NCBI GenBank assembly: GCA_015056815.1
Contig: SVFN01000011.1
Coordinates: 57,101 to 121,100 of the forward strand
Direction of reading: 5' to 3'
Source: Lachnospiraceae bacterium
Lineage (GTDB): Bacteria > Bacillota > Clostridia > Lachnospirales > Lachnospiraceae
Length of the DNA: 64,000 nucleotides
Below the pieces are notes generated by a model. It saw only the letters and a program-made list of their open reading frames with translations, did no database searches and was not told the origin of the DNA. Within the stretch, counting starts at the first letter, position 1; each line of letters starts with the position of its first letter. This document shows, one piece after another, positions 38,601-46,735 of this stretch. A program made the translations under genes and the position numbers.

Positions 38601-40231
38601 GCACTGATCTCTTGGATATCAATAAAATCTATCTTCTTTAAATTATTAACTGCACCATCCTTGGATTCAAAATAAAAAACATGAGCATTTGTAAAAATAA
38701 ACCAGTATCTCTTACTGCCAAATATTCCTGCATTTTTAATAATGAATGCAACCACTTCATCATCAGAAAGATTACAGTATTTCTTTGCTTCGGTATATAT
38801 GTTATCGTAGTCTTTTGAAATACCCTTTATATGCATATATTCATAAAACATTTTTCTATCCATTGAATTCCCGCTTAGATTGTCATCAAAAAAACATTTC
38901 TCATCAAAAATTCTTTGAACATTAATTGGTACATCATCTGGATTTGCATTTGATATAGCTTTTCCAATATATTCATTAATTCGATCTGTAATAATTGTGG
39001 TCTTGAATTCTAATGTCAAAACATCTTCTTTGACAGTCTCTGGGTTTATACCATTCTTCGTAAAATAGTCTGCTAAAAGTTGTAAATCATCTCTTGCATC
39101 GTTTGCTTCTTTGGAAGTCTTAAATTCAACGCCATCTACATAACGAGTTTCTAGTGCAACAGCACTTATTTGCTTATCGATATCTTCTTCTATAGATAAT
39201 TTTTCCTTGATACCTAGCATTTTTTTTGCATCAGGAAGTCTCTTTTTCATATCAATTAAATCCTGCTCTAAGTCAGATTTATCCAAGTCATATTCATGTT
39301 CCTGTTGTATTTTATATAATGTTGATCTCAATGATTGGAGCAACAGTGAGATCTTGTCATTTTTCACATCAATTTGAAATGCTTCTGCAAACTTCTCAAT
39401 TTCACAGTCTTCATCGCCAAATTTAATAAGCATCCAATGATAAAAATCCTCGTCAAGAGGGTTAATCAATAATATGTCAACAACGGCATTTTTTACATCA
39501 CTTTCAGGAATCCGTCCAGCTTCGATATTTTGGAAAATAGCTCGTGCCTTTTTTAAGTCTGCATCTGATGGATAACTATATGTATTAACACCTTTCAGAT
39601 AATCCATCACTGGCCAATAAAAATTGCGCAATGTTTCATATAACGCCTCACACAGCCTTGAGCAAATTGAATCATATAAATGATTCTTCTTTTTATTCAT
39701 ATCCGAAATAGTAAATGAATTTCCTATAGAATTAAACATAGAATAAGCAATTCCTGTAGCTAAATTCATTGCCCCTGCTTGCGTTGCTCCTTTTATTGCT
39801 CCTTCAACACCAAAACCTCCTCCAGTAAACCTCCCTCTAGTATTTTTTCTTAATTCCCTATATTCCATCTCAGAGTTTGCTTCACTGACAATGCTATCAT
39901 ATTCACTTTTTATATCCGCATACTCATCCTGCCAAAACTTAATAATGCCTTTTTTCTTTAAATCACTTGTTATTTCTTCTTTTCCAACAGTGTATATTTT
40001 ATTTCTTGATAAATATTCAAGTGTGAAATTTGTTGCCATATCAACATATTTCCCAGCTAAAGAATTACTTTTAGATACTGCGGAATCAGCAGTTGGACAT
40101 GCCGTAGTAAATTCACTTCTAAACTCTGATACAAGTGCCTTTGCCATTTCATCATATGCATGTTTCAGCATGACATAATTCATAAAGGACTCAGAAGGCT
40201 TGTACAGCTTTCCAAAAATTGATAATTGCAT
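35678..40231 (-). CDS. 1517-aa protein of unknown function with PH-like and L7/L12-C-like regions
   Basis: No named family is recognised. Visible parts are an N-terminal helical region, a Gly/Ala-rich stretch (about 132-165: GRFTGGGFGVEGAIKGATQA), and long helical regions. Two PH-like beta segments follow (about 490-580: KRYWFIFTNAHVFYFESKD; about 675-770: NGILITSKNFYYLKEGD). A motif of type DGxx(F/Y)xTxxEAxxAR occurs four times (near 365, 838, 1020 and 1093). The end (about 1425-1510) has TCWNC and then a stretch that fits the ribosomal L7/L12 C-terminal fold pattern. No signal peptide is seen, so it is probably cytoplasmic or membrane-associated. GGGAGG precedes the ATG. The DNA looks more AT-rich than its flanks, a sign of acquisition. 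Confidence 0.85.
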   Translation of the reverse strand: MQLSIFGKLYKPSESFMNYVMLKHAYDEMAKALVSEFRSEFTTACPTADSAVSKSNSLAGKYVDMATNFTLEYLSRNKIYTVGKEEITSDLKKKGIIKFWQDEYADIKSEYDSIVSEANSEMEYRELRKNTRGRFTGGGFGVEGAIKGATQAGAMNLATGIAYSMFNSIGNSFTISDMNKKKNHLYDSICSRLCEALYETLRNFYWPVMDYLKGVNTYSYPSDADLKKARAIFQNIEAGRIPESDVKNAVVDILLINPLDEDFYHWMLIKFGDEDCEIEKFAEAFQIDVKNDKISLLLQSLRSTLYKIQQEHEYDLDKSDLEQDLIDMKKRLPDAKKMLGIKEKLSIEEDIDKQISAVALETRYVDGVEFKTSKEANDARDDLQLLADYFTKNGINPETVKEDVLTLEFKTTIITDRINEYIGKAISNANPDDVPINVQRIFDEKCFFDDNLSGNSMDRKMFYEYMHIKGISKDYDNIYTEAKKYCNLSDDEVVAFIIKNAGIFGSKRYWFIFTNAHVFYFESKDGAVNNLKKIDFIDIQEISATGKGWICIIKRDGSGEEFYPELKGMAHYNEWAEEDAGERLDAALKAVFDLLKPITKGRDLLAKEVEQENSLKDRVKSLSLQSWSEEFKKIINKTSKAEKLLKGTMFNDDSQEFKKLLAAFSEWWGTKFANETAYFIMTNYSLSHSLFNGILITSKNFYYLKEGDRKDSLIVPIEKVGKVSCFQTDFLDKYFVKLNGVNRLLDVVAPYDVAGDVANFINNMICTMNKEVFEVNEKYKQLEDELKMVKKLSDVSQFMQKLNETTDEKIKGEYSTKINQLRKKLEKEEADRKDRESRTYDGVLYGTIELRNIAEKESQEYQGFIDNADKENHESLVEMVLKIKESKNSDSRIKENYIKKAEKLLESFEEKKLKDICSGVENYNLTQCDEKIVEISSLGYMPNLVTKYKGSIEGQIKLLKERFEDMLREQLVKINYFDAVQLREGKEAFLKWLEGNQIDPSDYSGKLTKLESRLDEILRKEDGVEYITAEDARKSRAALASVLQRILNTSGNDVPEINRIINTLEESDIITKSKYIDYLKKEIELADKRYRTVNGKEYDSRETADQVRNDILTLKDIYNRIINAGALKSDDILTAAVERANSIASSEVKSTFLQLFMEYVSLWNEMRSLMMGGSSFANMSRVKLSKLYIDMNVIQMKAETLGLVCEDFNLWSNIVNSSFLIVAGKMCANYVDANNKYYQAIEHANAYLKYITEKNSTKQSFFSKIKTGVSGLVYDGYKIEYDFITMNGTRAIPLVQSGEIDQANGYAEQLNSIISDYEKKIEGFKQKASISTSIPEKAMGCEFLYIFPERLEKKEISEILGIDIWKEDYNQKSNSDIATELQEHSRDITESIKMSSELYKQLKAERKQQVQRGDVFATFAESANSEQYNSRTCWNCYLDSIKGANIETIKKLIRVYSGKSEQEINTLVSGKLPCKVLTNAHGDLVIDFIDDIKSAGGKATWSIGEGSLEPLRTVRLQ

Positions 40232-40563
40232 TTCTTTTACCTCCCTTGATTGACTTAGTATAGTATTGGTTAAACATTAATTTTGTATATTGCAAGGCAT
40301 CATTTTATTTAGTTAAAGAGCTTGATATTTCTATCATTAGCACCAGCTATGCTGGTGTGAAAGTTACGTAAATAAGTATAAAGCAAAACCTTTTTTGTCT
40401 TTTGCTGACAATTTCTTTCCCAATAATACTTCTATTAGAAATCTTACTTTTTTATCTGACCATATATTATGCAGCAATGCAGTATATAATATTGCAATTA
40501 CAAATCTGTTTATTGTTTTCTTTCATTCCCCCAACCGCTAAACTCATAAAAGAGGTGATTCCC
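40232..40563. other. AT-rich divergent promoter region with palindrome
   Basis: This 332-bp region lies between the 1517-aa gene (minus) and a small XRE regulator (plus). It contains the palindrome at 40341-40357 and AT-rich runs suited to promoters in both directions. A plus-strand frame is open from 40402, but the ribosome binding site AAAGAGGTG puts the regulator start at 40564. No RNA gene is recognised. Confidence 0.4.
40341..40357. promoter_or_regulatory. Palindrome, possible operator
   Basis: CACCAGC(TAT)GCTGGTG is a perfect 7-bp inverted repeat in an AT-rich gap between the 1517-aa gene and the divergent XRE regulator gene. A phage-repressor-like regulator next door is a natural candidate to bind it; this is inferred from position. 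Confidence 0.4.
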
Positions 40564-40815
40564 ATGAAAACAGATTTTGCAGAAGAATACAAAACCATCG
40601 GTTTAAATATCGCATATTACCGGAAGCTTCGCGGGCTGACGCAGTTACAGCTTGCCGAAAAGATCAATATCAGCCGCACACACTTAAGCAATATCGAAGC
40701 GCCCGGCGTGCATACTTCCATATCGCTTGAGGTATTGTTCCAGATCGCACATGTACTGGATATTCCTGCCAGCCGTCTTTTAGTCATGCCGCTTGCCGAT
40801 CTGCCAGCAGAATAA
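40564..40815 (+). CDS. Small XRE-family HTH regulator
   Basis: The 83-aa protein is a single Cro/CI-type helix-turn-helix (NIAYYRKLRGLTQLQLAEKI, then SRTHLSNIEAPG) with a C-terminus ending DIPASRLLVMPLADLPAE. The ATG at 40564 follows AGAGGTG at 8 bp. It diverges from the 1517-aa gene and converges with the zinc-ribbon operon. Such single-domain repressors often control the accessory genes beside them, so it may regulate one or both neighbours. Confidence 0.85.
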   Translation: MKTDFAEEYKTIGLNIAYYRKLRGLTQLQLAEKINISRTHLSNIEAPGVHTSISLEVLFQIAHVLDIPASRLLVMPLADLPAE

Positions 40816-40829
40816 TTTTCTGGCAGATC
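40798..40829. terminator. Hairpin between convergent XRE and zinc-ribbon genes
   Basis: GATCTGCCAG (40798-40807) pairs perfectly with CTGGCAGATC (40820-40829). It overlaps the last codons of both converging genes. A T-rich loop is present but no long T-run follows, so it is a probable rather than certain terminator. Confidence 0.5.
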
Positions 40830-41928
40830 AGTTCGGCTTATAATTCAGATTATGCTTATTCTGATAATCCGAGATCAGCTCCGCATTTTTCTTTTCCATA
40901 TCAGACAGTTGGGAATCCTGATAGTTCTGATTGACCTCATACAATCCGGAAGCATAAAAATAGTCCTGTAATTCGGCGGATTGGAAAGGTCTGCCATGCC
41001 TTGCATAGATTTCGTTACGTGCATATGTCAGGTACTGCGCTGTCAATCCGCTAAGGTCACTTTCTGTCAGATATCTTTCATCACTGTCCGGCAGGATCTC
41101 ATCGCCCGGATCTCCTTCCACATAACCAGTTGACTCATGCTGCATTTCCACACCAGCCTTTGCGATCTCCACAACTGCATCATCGATCTGCTCCATAAAC
41201 TGATCATATGTGATCAGGCCATTGTACCATTCTTCAGTCGGTGCATCCCATTTTGCTACGGTAATGATTCTTCCTTCTGATACACGTGGTGGTGCAAAAT
41301 AAGCATCTTGGTGTGAAACACAAGCAGCAAGCATTTCATCAAACGTACAGTATTTGTATCCCGTATCCCAATCGTATTCCGCCAGCATAATGGCACAGGG
41401 ATTGTTTTCTTCTTTATATCCGAGCCTCATGACGGGGAAGATCTTCGCGCTATAGTAAGCCTCCAGGATACTATCCTCTTTATCTTCCTGTGCTGTATCG
41501 TTCTCCCGCTCTTTGTTCTCAGTCGCTTCTGTTATTTCATTTTCTTCCTCCGTTGCGTCTTCTGACTCCGACTCCTCTATATCTTCGGTATCCGTTTCCG
41601 CCATTTCAGTCTGAGACTGCACCTGTTCTTCCGCCGACTGTTTTGTCTCTTTGCCTTTGGAATAAAAGAAAATCCCACCGCCTGCCAGAGCTGCCACGAT
41701 CACAAGTACGATCAGAGCTATGGTTCCGTTTTGTTTTCCGCCACCTGCTTTCGCACTTGCCTGATCCGGCTCTTTCTGTTCAGATGCTCTCAGCTTAGCC
41801 TCAGTCCTAACCGTATCTTTTGGCAGCATGATCTGTTCTTCAAATGACGGTTCGACTTTTGTCCCGCACTCCTCACAGAACATGGCTCCATCCGGTATCT
41901 GTGCACCACAATTTTCACAATATCGCAT
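40828..41928 (-). CDS. Zinc-ribbon membrane protein with C-terminal YARHG domain
   Basis: The 366-aa protein begins MRYCENCGAQIPDGAMFCEE, a zinc ribbon with two CxxC pairs on the cytoplasmic side. It then has a linker, one membrane helix (about 70-92: NGTIALIVLVIVAALAGGG), a Glu/Thr-rich extracellular linker, and an outer domain. A C-terminal YARHG domain (LTYARNEIYARHGRPF, about 298-360) is typical of extracellular proteins linked to the wall. Zinc ribbon inside and YARHG outside suggest a sensor or envelope-linked regulator. Its start is 3 bp after the stop of the preceding zinc-ribbon gene, with GAGG inside that gene, so translation is coupled. Confidence 0.85.
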   Translation of the reverse strand: MRYCENCGAQIPDGAMFCEECGTKVEPSFEEQIMLPKDTVRTEAKLRASEQKEPDQASAKAGGGKQNGTIALIVLVIVAALAGGGIFFYSKGKETKQSAEEQVQSQTEMAETDTEDIEESESEDATEEENEITEATENKERENDTAQEDKEDSILEAYYSAKIFPVMRLGYKEENNPCAIMLAEYDWDTGYKYCTFDEMLAACVSHQDAYFAPPRVSEGRIITVAKWDAPTEEWYNGLITYDQFMEQIDDAVVEIAKAGVEMQHESTGYVEGDPGDEILPDSDERYLTESDLSGLTAQYLTYARNEIYARHGRPFQSAELQDYFYASGLYEVNQNYQDSQLSDMEKKNAELISDYQNKHNLNYKPN

Positions 41929-41931
41929 AGT

Positions 41932-42969
41932 CTATTCCTCACTTTCGATCTGCTTGCCGCACTCCGTACAATAGTTTTTTCCGAAAAACAATTCTGCTCC
42001 GCATCCGCTGCAATTTGTGATCGCTCTTTTTTTCCTGACCGGCGCGCCACAGTTGGCACAATATGTTTTTCCCTTGATCAGTTTCTCACCACACTCGGTA
42101 CAATTATCCGGTTCGATATACACTACGACTTCACTTCCACAATTCGGACAGAATTTCAAAGTACTACCGATCGTGCTTCCGCATTTCTGGCAAGGAACGG
42201 TTTTCAGTTTCTGGATATACTGACTGACCGTCATCATGGAAGTCGTTTGCCTTGGTGCGTTCTGCACCTGTGGTACTTCAATCTTTGTCCCGCATTTGGC
42301 GCAGAATTTCTTGCCTGCCGCAATAGGATTACCACAGCTTGGACATGCCTGTGTGCTCTTTGCCTGGTACATCGTTCCGGCTGTCATGTATCCCTGCGGA
42401 TCCTGTGCCAGCCTTGCAGTGTCCTTTACTACGTTTTCTGCCACTTCTGACACAACTGCTTTTACACCTCTGTTTGCGATGTCTTCTTTGCTTATGCCAT
42501 ATCTTTTTACGAGCGTGACAACTATGATTCCCACAAAGACCAATATTTCCAGCCAGAACGGAATCTGCAAATCTATTGTGCTGCTCGTCTCCACTTCACC
42601 ATAATTTGCATCACCCGTTGTTGCCCATTGCACAACAGCTAAATAGGATGTCACCATTCCTACTATGCTCAGTAAACTTCCAACTATATGAACGATCTTC
42701 CTTTCTATGTTAGCCCTATCTAAAAAATCGTAGATCAGAGCCAGAATCGGAAATACCATCGTTATGTAACCGCATACCGAATGAACCAAAAAGTCAAATC
42801 CCATAATATCTACTCCCATTGAGGTCGAAAAGGCATCTTCCCCAAATTCAGAGAAATCTACTGTAGTAGTATTTCCATAAGATGCCCATGTAAATGCCTG
42901 CAGTATCATTGCTGCAACAAACATCCAAAAAACCGGTTCCTTAATTTTCTCTTTTAATCGTTCCACCAT
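41932..42969 (-). CDS. Membrane protein with multiple C-terminal zinc ribbons
   Basis: The 345-aa protein has about four membrane segments in its first 160 residues (VFWMFVAAMILQAFTWASYG and others). Four CxxC...CxxC zinc ribbons follow: ACPSCGNPIAAGKKFCAKCG, VPCQKCGSTIGSTLKFCPNC, NCTECGEKLIKGKTYCANCG and NCSGCGAELFFGKNYCTECG. The function is unknown; such proteins often scaffold or regulate envelope machinery. GGAGGG precedes the ATG. It is the third gene of a probable operon (141 aa, 64 aa, this, then the YARHG protein). Confidence 0.85.
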   Translation of the reverse strand: MVERLKEKIKEPVFWMFVAAMILQAFTWASYGNTTTVDFSEFGEDAFSTSMGVDIMGFDFLVHSVCGYITMVFPILALIYDFLDRANIERKIVHIVGSLLSIVGMVTSYLAVVQWATTGDANYGEVETSSTIDLQIPFWLEILVFVGIIVVTLVKRYGISKEDIANRGVKAVVSEVAENVVKDTARLAQDPQGYMTAGTMYQAKSTQACPSCGNPIAAGKKFCAKCGTKIEVPQVQNAPRQTTSMMTVSQYIQKLKTVPCQKCGSTIGSTLKFCPNCGSEVVVYIEPDNCTECGEKLIKGKTYCANCGAPVRKKRAITNCSGCGAELFFGKNYCTECGKQIESEE

Positions 42970-42986
42970 AAGCTCGCCCTCCTTTT

Positions 42987-43181
42987 TTATTCATTATACA
43001 CAATATATTTTTTATATGCAATATTATACATTGCATATTGCCGTTTTATCATTGCATTTTGTGTGTTTTCGGGCACATATTCCACAAAGCCCTTCCTTCT
43101 TTCACATTGCTTTTTCCGCCAATCTGACATATTCTCTATTTCCATTCCGTTGAAACCAGTCCCAAATCCATCTTTATCCAC
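42987..43181 (-). CDS. Small protein, 64 aa, unknown
   Basis: GTG at 43181 follows GGAGG by 4 bp and opens a 64-codon frame (starts VDKDGFGTGFNGMEIENMSD; end rich in Tyr and basic residues). Its stop lies 17 bp before the start of the zinc-ribbon membrane gene, whose ribosome binding site follows it directly. No family is recognised. Position in the operon is the main reason to accept it. Confidence 0.4.
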   Translation of the reverse strand: MDKDGFGTGFNGMEIENMSDWRKKQCERRKGFVEYVPENTQNAMIKRQYAMYNIAYKKYIVYNE

Positions 43182-43240
43182 TTAACCTCCATCTGCCGCT
43201 TTTCACTTCCTCCTGCACATACCAATAGCTTCTGTTCTTT

Positions 43241-43666
43241 TCACAGAATGTCCTGACGCATTCCCCGCAGTTCCCGTTCCAGTTTCTCGCACTCTGCTTT
43301 CAGCCCGATCCACTTCTCCATCCGCAAAAGATAATCTCTCCCTGCTTTTGTGCTGTCACAGAATTGTTCCATTAGCTTTCTGTATTCTTCTTTATTCGTT
43401 CCACTGTTATGCAGGATTTCCATCGCTTCCATCAGAAAGGCGTTTCTCGCTGATCTATCTCGAAATTGTACACTGCAAATTTCATTTTCCCGTACACACT
43501 TTTCAATCCTGCTTCTGTCCTTAGCTGTTATACCATACGTCGTCATAGTCTGTTGGATCTCATACTCTGTTTCTTTGGTTTTGCCTGTCAGTCTTCGGAT
43601 CAGAAACATCCCCATAAGTCTGCTTAAGCCATCCTCATACCAAAGTCCTTTTCCCGATTTATCCAT
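43241..43666 (-). CDS. Hypothetical helical protein
   Basis: The 141-aa protein (from ATG 43666 with AAGGAAG upstream; a GTG at 43708 would add 14 residues) starts MDKSGKGLWYEDGLSRLMGM. It is mostly charged helix and ends with a coiled-coil-like AECEKLERELRGMRQDIL. No domain is recognised. It would be the first gene of the operon that continues with the 64-aa gene and the two zinc-ribbon proteins. It could be a chance frame, but the length, site and position favour a real gene. Confidence 0.5.
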   Translation of the reverse strand: MDKSGKGLWYEDGLSRLMGMFLIRRLTGKTKETEYEIQQTMTTYGITAKDRSRIEKCVRENEICSVQFRDRSARNAFLMEAMEILHNSGTNKEEYRKLMEQFCDSTKAGRDYLLRMEKWIGLKAECEKLERELRGMRQDIL

Positions 43667-43874
43667 GCTTTCGATTCTTCCTTCTGCCACACTCCCCACT
43701 CCCTTCACTGCTCTTCATGACGTTTCCCTTGCCTTCTCCTTCCTGCCGCTTTCTCGCTTATATCTTTCTGCTTTTTCTAATAATACTTTTCCGCTCCGAC
43801 ATTCCCTGTCAGATCAAAAATAGGATTATCTTTTTTCCTCATCTGCCACCAAACGCTAACATCTGTTTCTTTCT

Positions 43875-44675
43875 GTGCCATTGTTTTCTGACAGGCGAGC
43901 GATTTGCCAAATTTATTTTGTCTCCATCTATTCCGTACATTTGGAAAACCCGATTGATTATCGCACCTTTTCCGGCAAAGAGATTATTCTTGACATCAAG
44001 ATCCTGTTGAATGATGACAGCATCATCAATTTCGAAATGCAGCTCGGCTTTTCCCCGTCCAGGTTATGGTGGATCAATCGTTCTCTTCTGTATCTTTGCC
44101 GGTGCTTCGATAATCTGAAGAATGGGAATGATTATGACCTGACTCTTCCGACTACGCAGGTCAGTATTGTACCGGAAGATCTGTTCCCCAATGAGCCGCC
44201 GGAATTTTATGCCCATTATATGATGTTAAACACGAAACCCCACTCTCCCTACACTTCCAAATTCAAATTGAATGTGCTATATTTAAACCATATAAATCTT
44301 GCAACCGAAGAGGATGCCAAGAACGGACTTGTCGTATGGGCAGAGTTTTTCCGGATCGACACCTGGGAGCAGTTACGTGAACTCGTTATGGAACATTCCA
44401 ATTTTAAGGAGGTGGCTGAAATGATGCATGATGTTAATGCCGATGTCAGTGCCCGCAGCATCGCGGAGGCACATGATAAGTACTTGCATGATCTGGCTTC
44501 CCTGAAAGCATGTATGGAACGTGCCGCCAAGGAAAGACAGGAGACTCAAAAAGAGCTGGATGAAGCACAAAAAGAACTGGATCAAGTTCAAAAAGAACTG
44601 GATCAAACTCAAAAAGAAAATGACCGTCTCCTCAAAATAATCGCAGATGCCGGTCTCTCTCCTGATGGTAAATAA
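43875..44675 (+). pseudogene. Rpn-family PD-(D/E)XK nuclease, N-terminus degraded
   Basis: The frame encodes ENPIDYRTFSGKEIILDIKI and SIINFEMQLGFSP, the Asp and E-x-Q active-site motifs of the Rpn/PDDEXK_2 nucleases, and ends in a coiled coil of KELDxxQ repeats. The normal N-terminal helices before the nuclease core are missing. The frame opens only at a GTG (43875) without a ribosome binding site. A second frame upstream reads GERFAKFIL, which also looks like family sequence, suggesting a frameshift near 43900-43930. Its core is complete, so activity from a shorter product is not excluded. Confidence 0.6.
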
Positions 44676-44690
44676 TGACTTTTAAGAAAA

Positions 44691-44746
44691 GGACTTCTGC
44701 CGGACCTGTACTCCATTTATCAGGCAGAAGTTCCTTTTTCTTTTTT
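44691..44746 (+). terminator. Terminator after the Rpn remnant
   Basis: GGACTTCTGCC (44691-44701) pairs with GGCAGAAGTTCC (44723-44734) with one bulged or wobble position. It is followed by TTTTTCTTTTTTC. It lies 16 bp after the Rpn stop codon. Confidence 0.85.
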
Positions 44747-44858
44747 CTGCGACATCTTTTGTCGTGATCAAGTGTTATACTGAGCACAATGAACCAATAA
44801 GCAGTCACATAATCTGTGAATCACTCTTATGGATCCTATTTCCTATAGAAAGGGGCTT

Positions 44859-45848
44859 ATGATTTTGAATACAGACGAAACCTATAAAGAACTGAAAACC
44901 GACCGTGTTATGGCGCTTTTCTTTCGCGCCCTCAAAGGCGAATCCCTGTCCGCACAGAAATTATCCTACGAATACAATGTTTCCTCCAGAAGCATTACCA
45001 GAGATCTCAACTCGTTAAAAATGTTTCTGGCGGATCACAGGGATACTCTGGGAAATGCAGAGCTTATCTACTCCAGTTCCGATCATTGCTATACTTTGAA
45101 AATGGATAATTTTCTTTCCAACAAAGAGCTGTTGGCTATTACGAAGGTTCTGATCGGAAGCCGTGCCTTTCAAAACGAAGAATTGTTGGAATTGATACGA
45201 AAGCTACGCCAGAATACCAGCACAAGCGACCGACGGAAATTAGAGCAGCTGATCCATAAAGAATTGTTTCATTATTCCGAGATTGGCTGTGACTGTCAGA
45301 GTGTCATCGATCAGCTTTGGAATCTGACCGAATGTATCGAGCGCAAAAATGTGATCTCCATTACCTATCACAAAATGGATCGTTCACAGGTCAGACGGAA
45401 GATCAAGCCGGTTTCTATTTTGTTCAGTGAATATTACTTCTATCTGATCGCCTATAAATGTGAAGAGGATGCCAATATACCATTTTATTTCCGGATCGAT
45501 CGCATCGTGAATATGACGATCCACCGAGAATTCTATACGCTGACTCCCGATCAGAATGTAGACGAAGGCGAGCTTCGCCGCAAGAGCCAGTTCATGTGGC
45601 CCGGTCCTTCCAGACGGATCCGCTTTGAATTTGGCGGTCCTTCCGTACAGGCCATCCTTGACCGCATCCCGACTGCCCGAGTCATCGATCATAGGAATGG
45701 CCGTTCAGTTATCGAAGCCGATGTCTATGGAGACGGCATCAAGATGTTTTTACTCAGCCAGGGATCATGGGTTAAGGTACTGGCTCCCTCTGAATTTGTG
45801 GAAGAAATGAAAGAAGAAATCCTGCATATGCAGAACTTATACACCTAA
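44859..45848 (+). CDS. WYL-domain transcriptional regulator (DeoR-like HTH)
   Basis: The 329-aa protein has an N-terminal winged helix-turn-helix (AQKLSYEYNVSSRSITRDLN) and a central WYL region with VISITYHKMDRSQ and ILFSEYYFYLIAYKC, plus a C-terminal WCX-like extension. AAAGGGG lies 6 bp before the ATG at 44859. WYL regulators often respond to nucleic-acid ligands and control defence genes such as CRISPR-Cas, CBASS or BREX loci; others control metabolism. Here the adjacent genes are an Rpn remnant and an ABC cluster on the other strand, so the target is unclear. Confidence 0.9.
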   Translation: MILNTDETYKELKTDRVMALFFRALKGESLSAQKLSYEYNVSSRSITRDLNSLKMFLADHRDTLGNAELIYSSSDHCYTLKMDNFLSNKELLAITKVLIGSRAFQNEELLELIRKLRQNTSTSDRRKLEQLIHKELFHYSEIGCDCQSVIDQLWNLTECIERKNVISITYHKMDRSQVRRKIKPVSILFSEYYFYLIAYKCEEDANIPFYFRIDRIVNMTIHREFYTLTPDQNVDEGELRRKSQFMWPGPSRRIRFEFGGPSVQAILDRIPTARVIDHRNGRSVIEADVYGDGIKMFLLSQGSWVKVLAPSEFVEEMKEEILHMQNLYT

Positions 45849-46001
45849 GCTGTTTTTGCTTCATTCAGCTATAATTTTTGACTTTTTGCTCATTTTTTTA
45901 GCTTCTCTCACTTTTTCTGACCGTTTTTTCCTTGAGAGGGCTTGTAAAATAATTCCAAATAAATTTCTATTTTCTGCTTTCCCGTGGCATAAAACAGTGC
46001 C

Positions 46002-46499
46002 TCACTTAAATCTCGTCTGAATAAAGATATATACCATCGGAATCAGCAGTTGGCTTATGACCGGAATCAGAATATTCTCCAAGGACACCGTATGAAAGCA
46101 GGTAAGCGCAAACAAAAGCTGGCTAAAAAGTGTGATCCCGGTTAGGATCAAACAGGTCTTAAATACTTTCCGCAGCTTAAAAATAGTAAGCTGTTCATAA
46201 TTGATCGGCATTGTTTTCAGGATTTCATAGATCTGTCTTACCTTACCGGTCTCTGAAAATGACCGGTACTTTTGTATGGAATATGTGATCCCGATCAATT
46301 CCATTCCATACACTATAAGACGGATGTTTCTGTCTTTCCCAATCGGCCATTCCTGAAACGGAATCAGAAAAAAGATAATGGAGATCCCTATGAAGATCCA
46401 GGCAATCATAGCATAGCCCACATGCTCCGCCTGCCAGGTCGTTTCTTCTTTAAAAAATCGTTCCAGTAATTCCTGCTGTTTTTCATCCGCTTTTATCAT
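46002..46499 (-). CDS. Membrane protein of the ABC/GntR operon
   Basis: The protein of about 165 residues is chosen from ATG 46499 (MIKADEKQQELLERFFKEE), 8 bp after GGAGGAGC. An upstream open frame to 46688 is highly charged and unlikely to be coding. It has four predicted membrane segments (for example YAMIAWIFIGISIIFFLIPF and LILTGITLFSQLLFALTCF). It lies 236 bp after the second ATP-binding subunit and is probably the membrane partner of that subunit. It is shorter than most permeases. Confidence 0.65.
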   Translation of the reverse strand: MIKADEKQQELLERFFKEETTWQAEHVGYAMIAWIFIGISIIFFLIPFQEWPIGKDRNIRLIVYGMELIGITYSIQKYRSFSETGKVRQIYEILKTMPINYEQLTIFKLRKVFKTCLILTGITLFSQLLFALTCFHTVSLENILIPVISQLLIPMVYIFIQTRFK

Positions 46500-46735
46500 A
46501 TACATGCTCCTCCTATTGCCCATATTCATCTGTTCTGATCTTTTCTGTTCAGAACAACTGTCTGATCTTCCTTTTTCATAATCTCTGCTACCCAAGTCAT
46601 TCTTTTTACATAGGTCCTTTTTCTCAAAGATTTCGGAGAAATCAGACAAACTGCTCTTCCTGTCGTTTCCCCTGCTCTTTTGAAACATCTCCTGACTGAT
46701 TCTGTATCAAACCATAGCCATTCATTTCAGACAGT

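Noticed and set aside
46500..46688. N-terminal extension of the ABC-operon membrane protein to 46688
   Set aside because: The stretch is charged and low in coding character, and GGAGGAGC supports the start at 46499.
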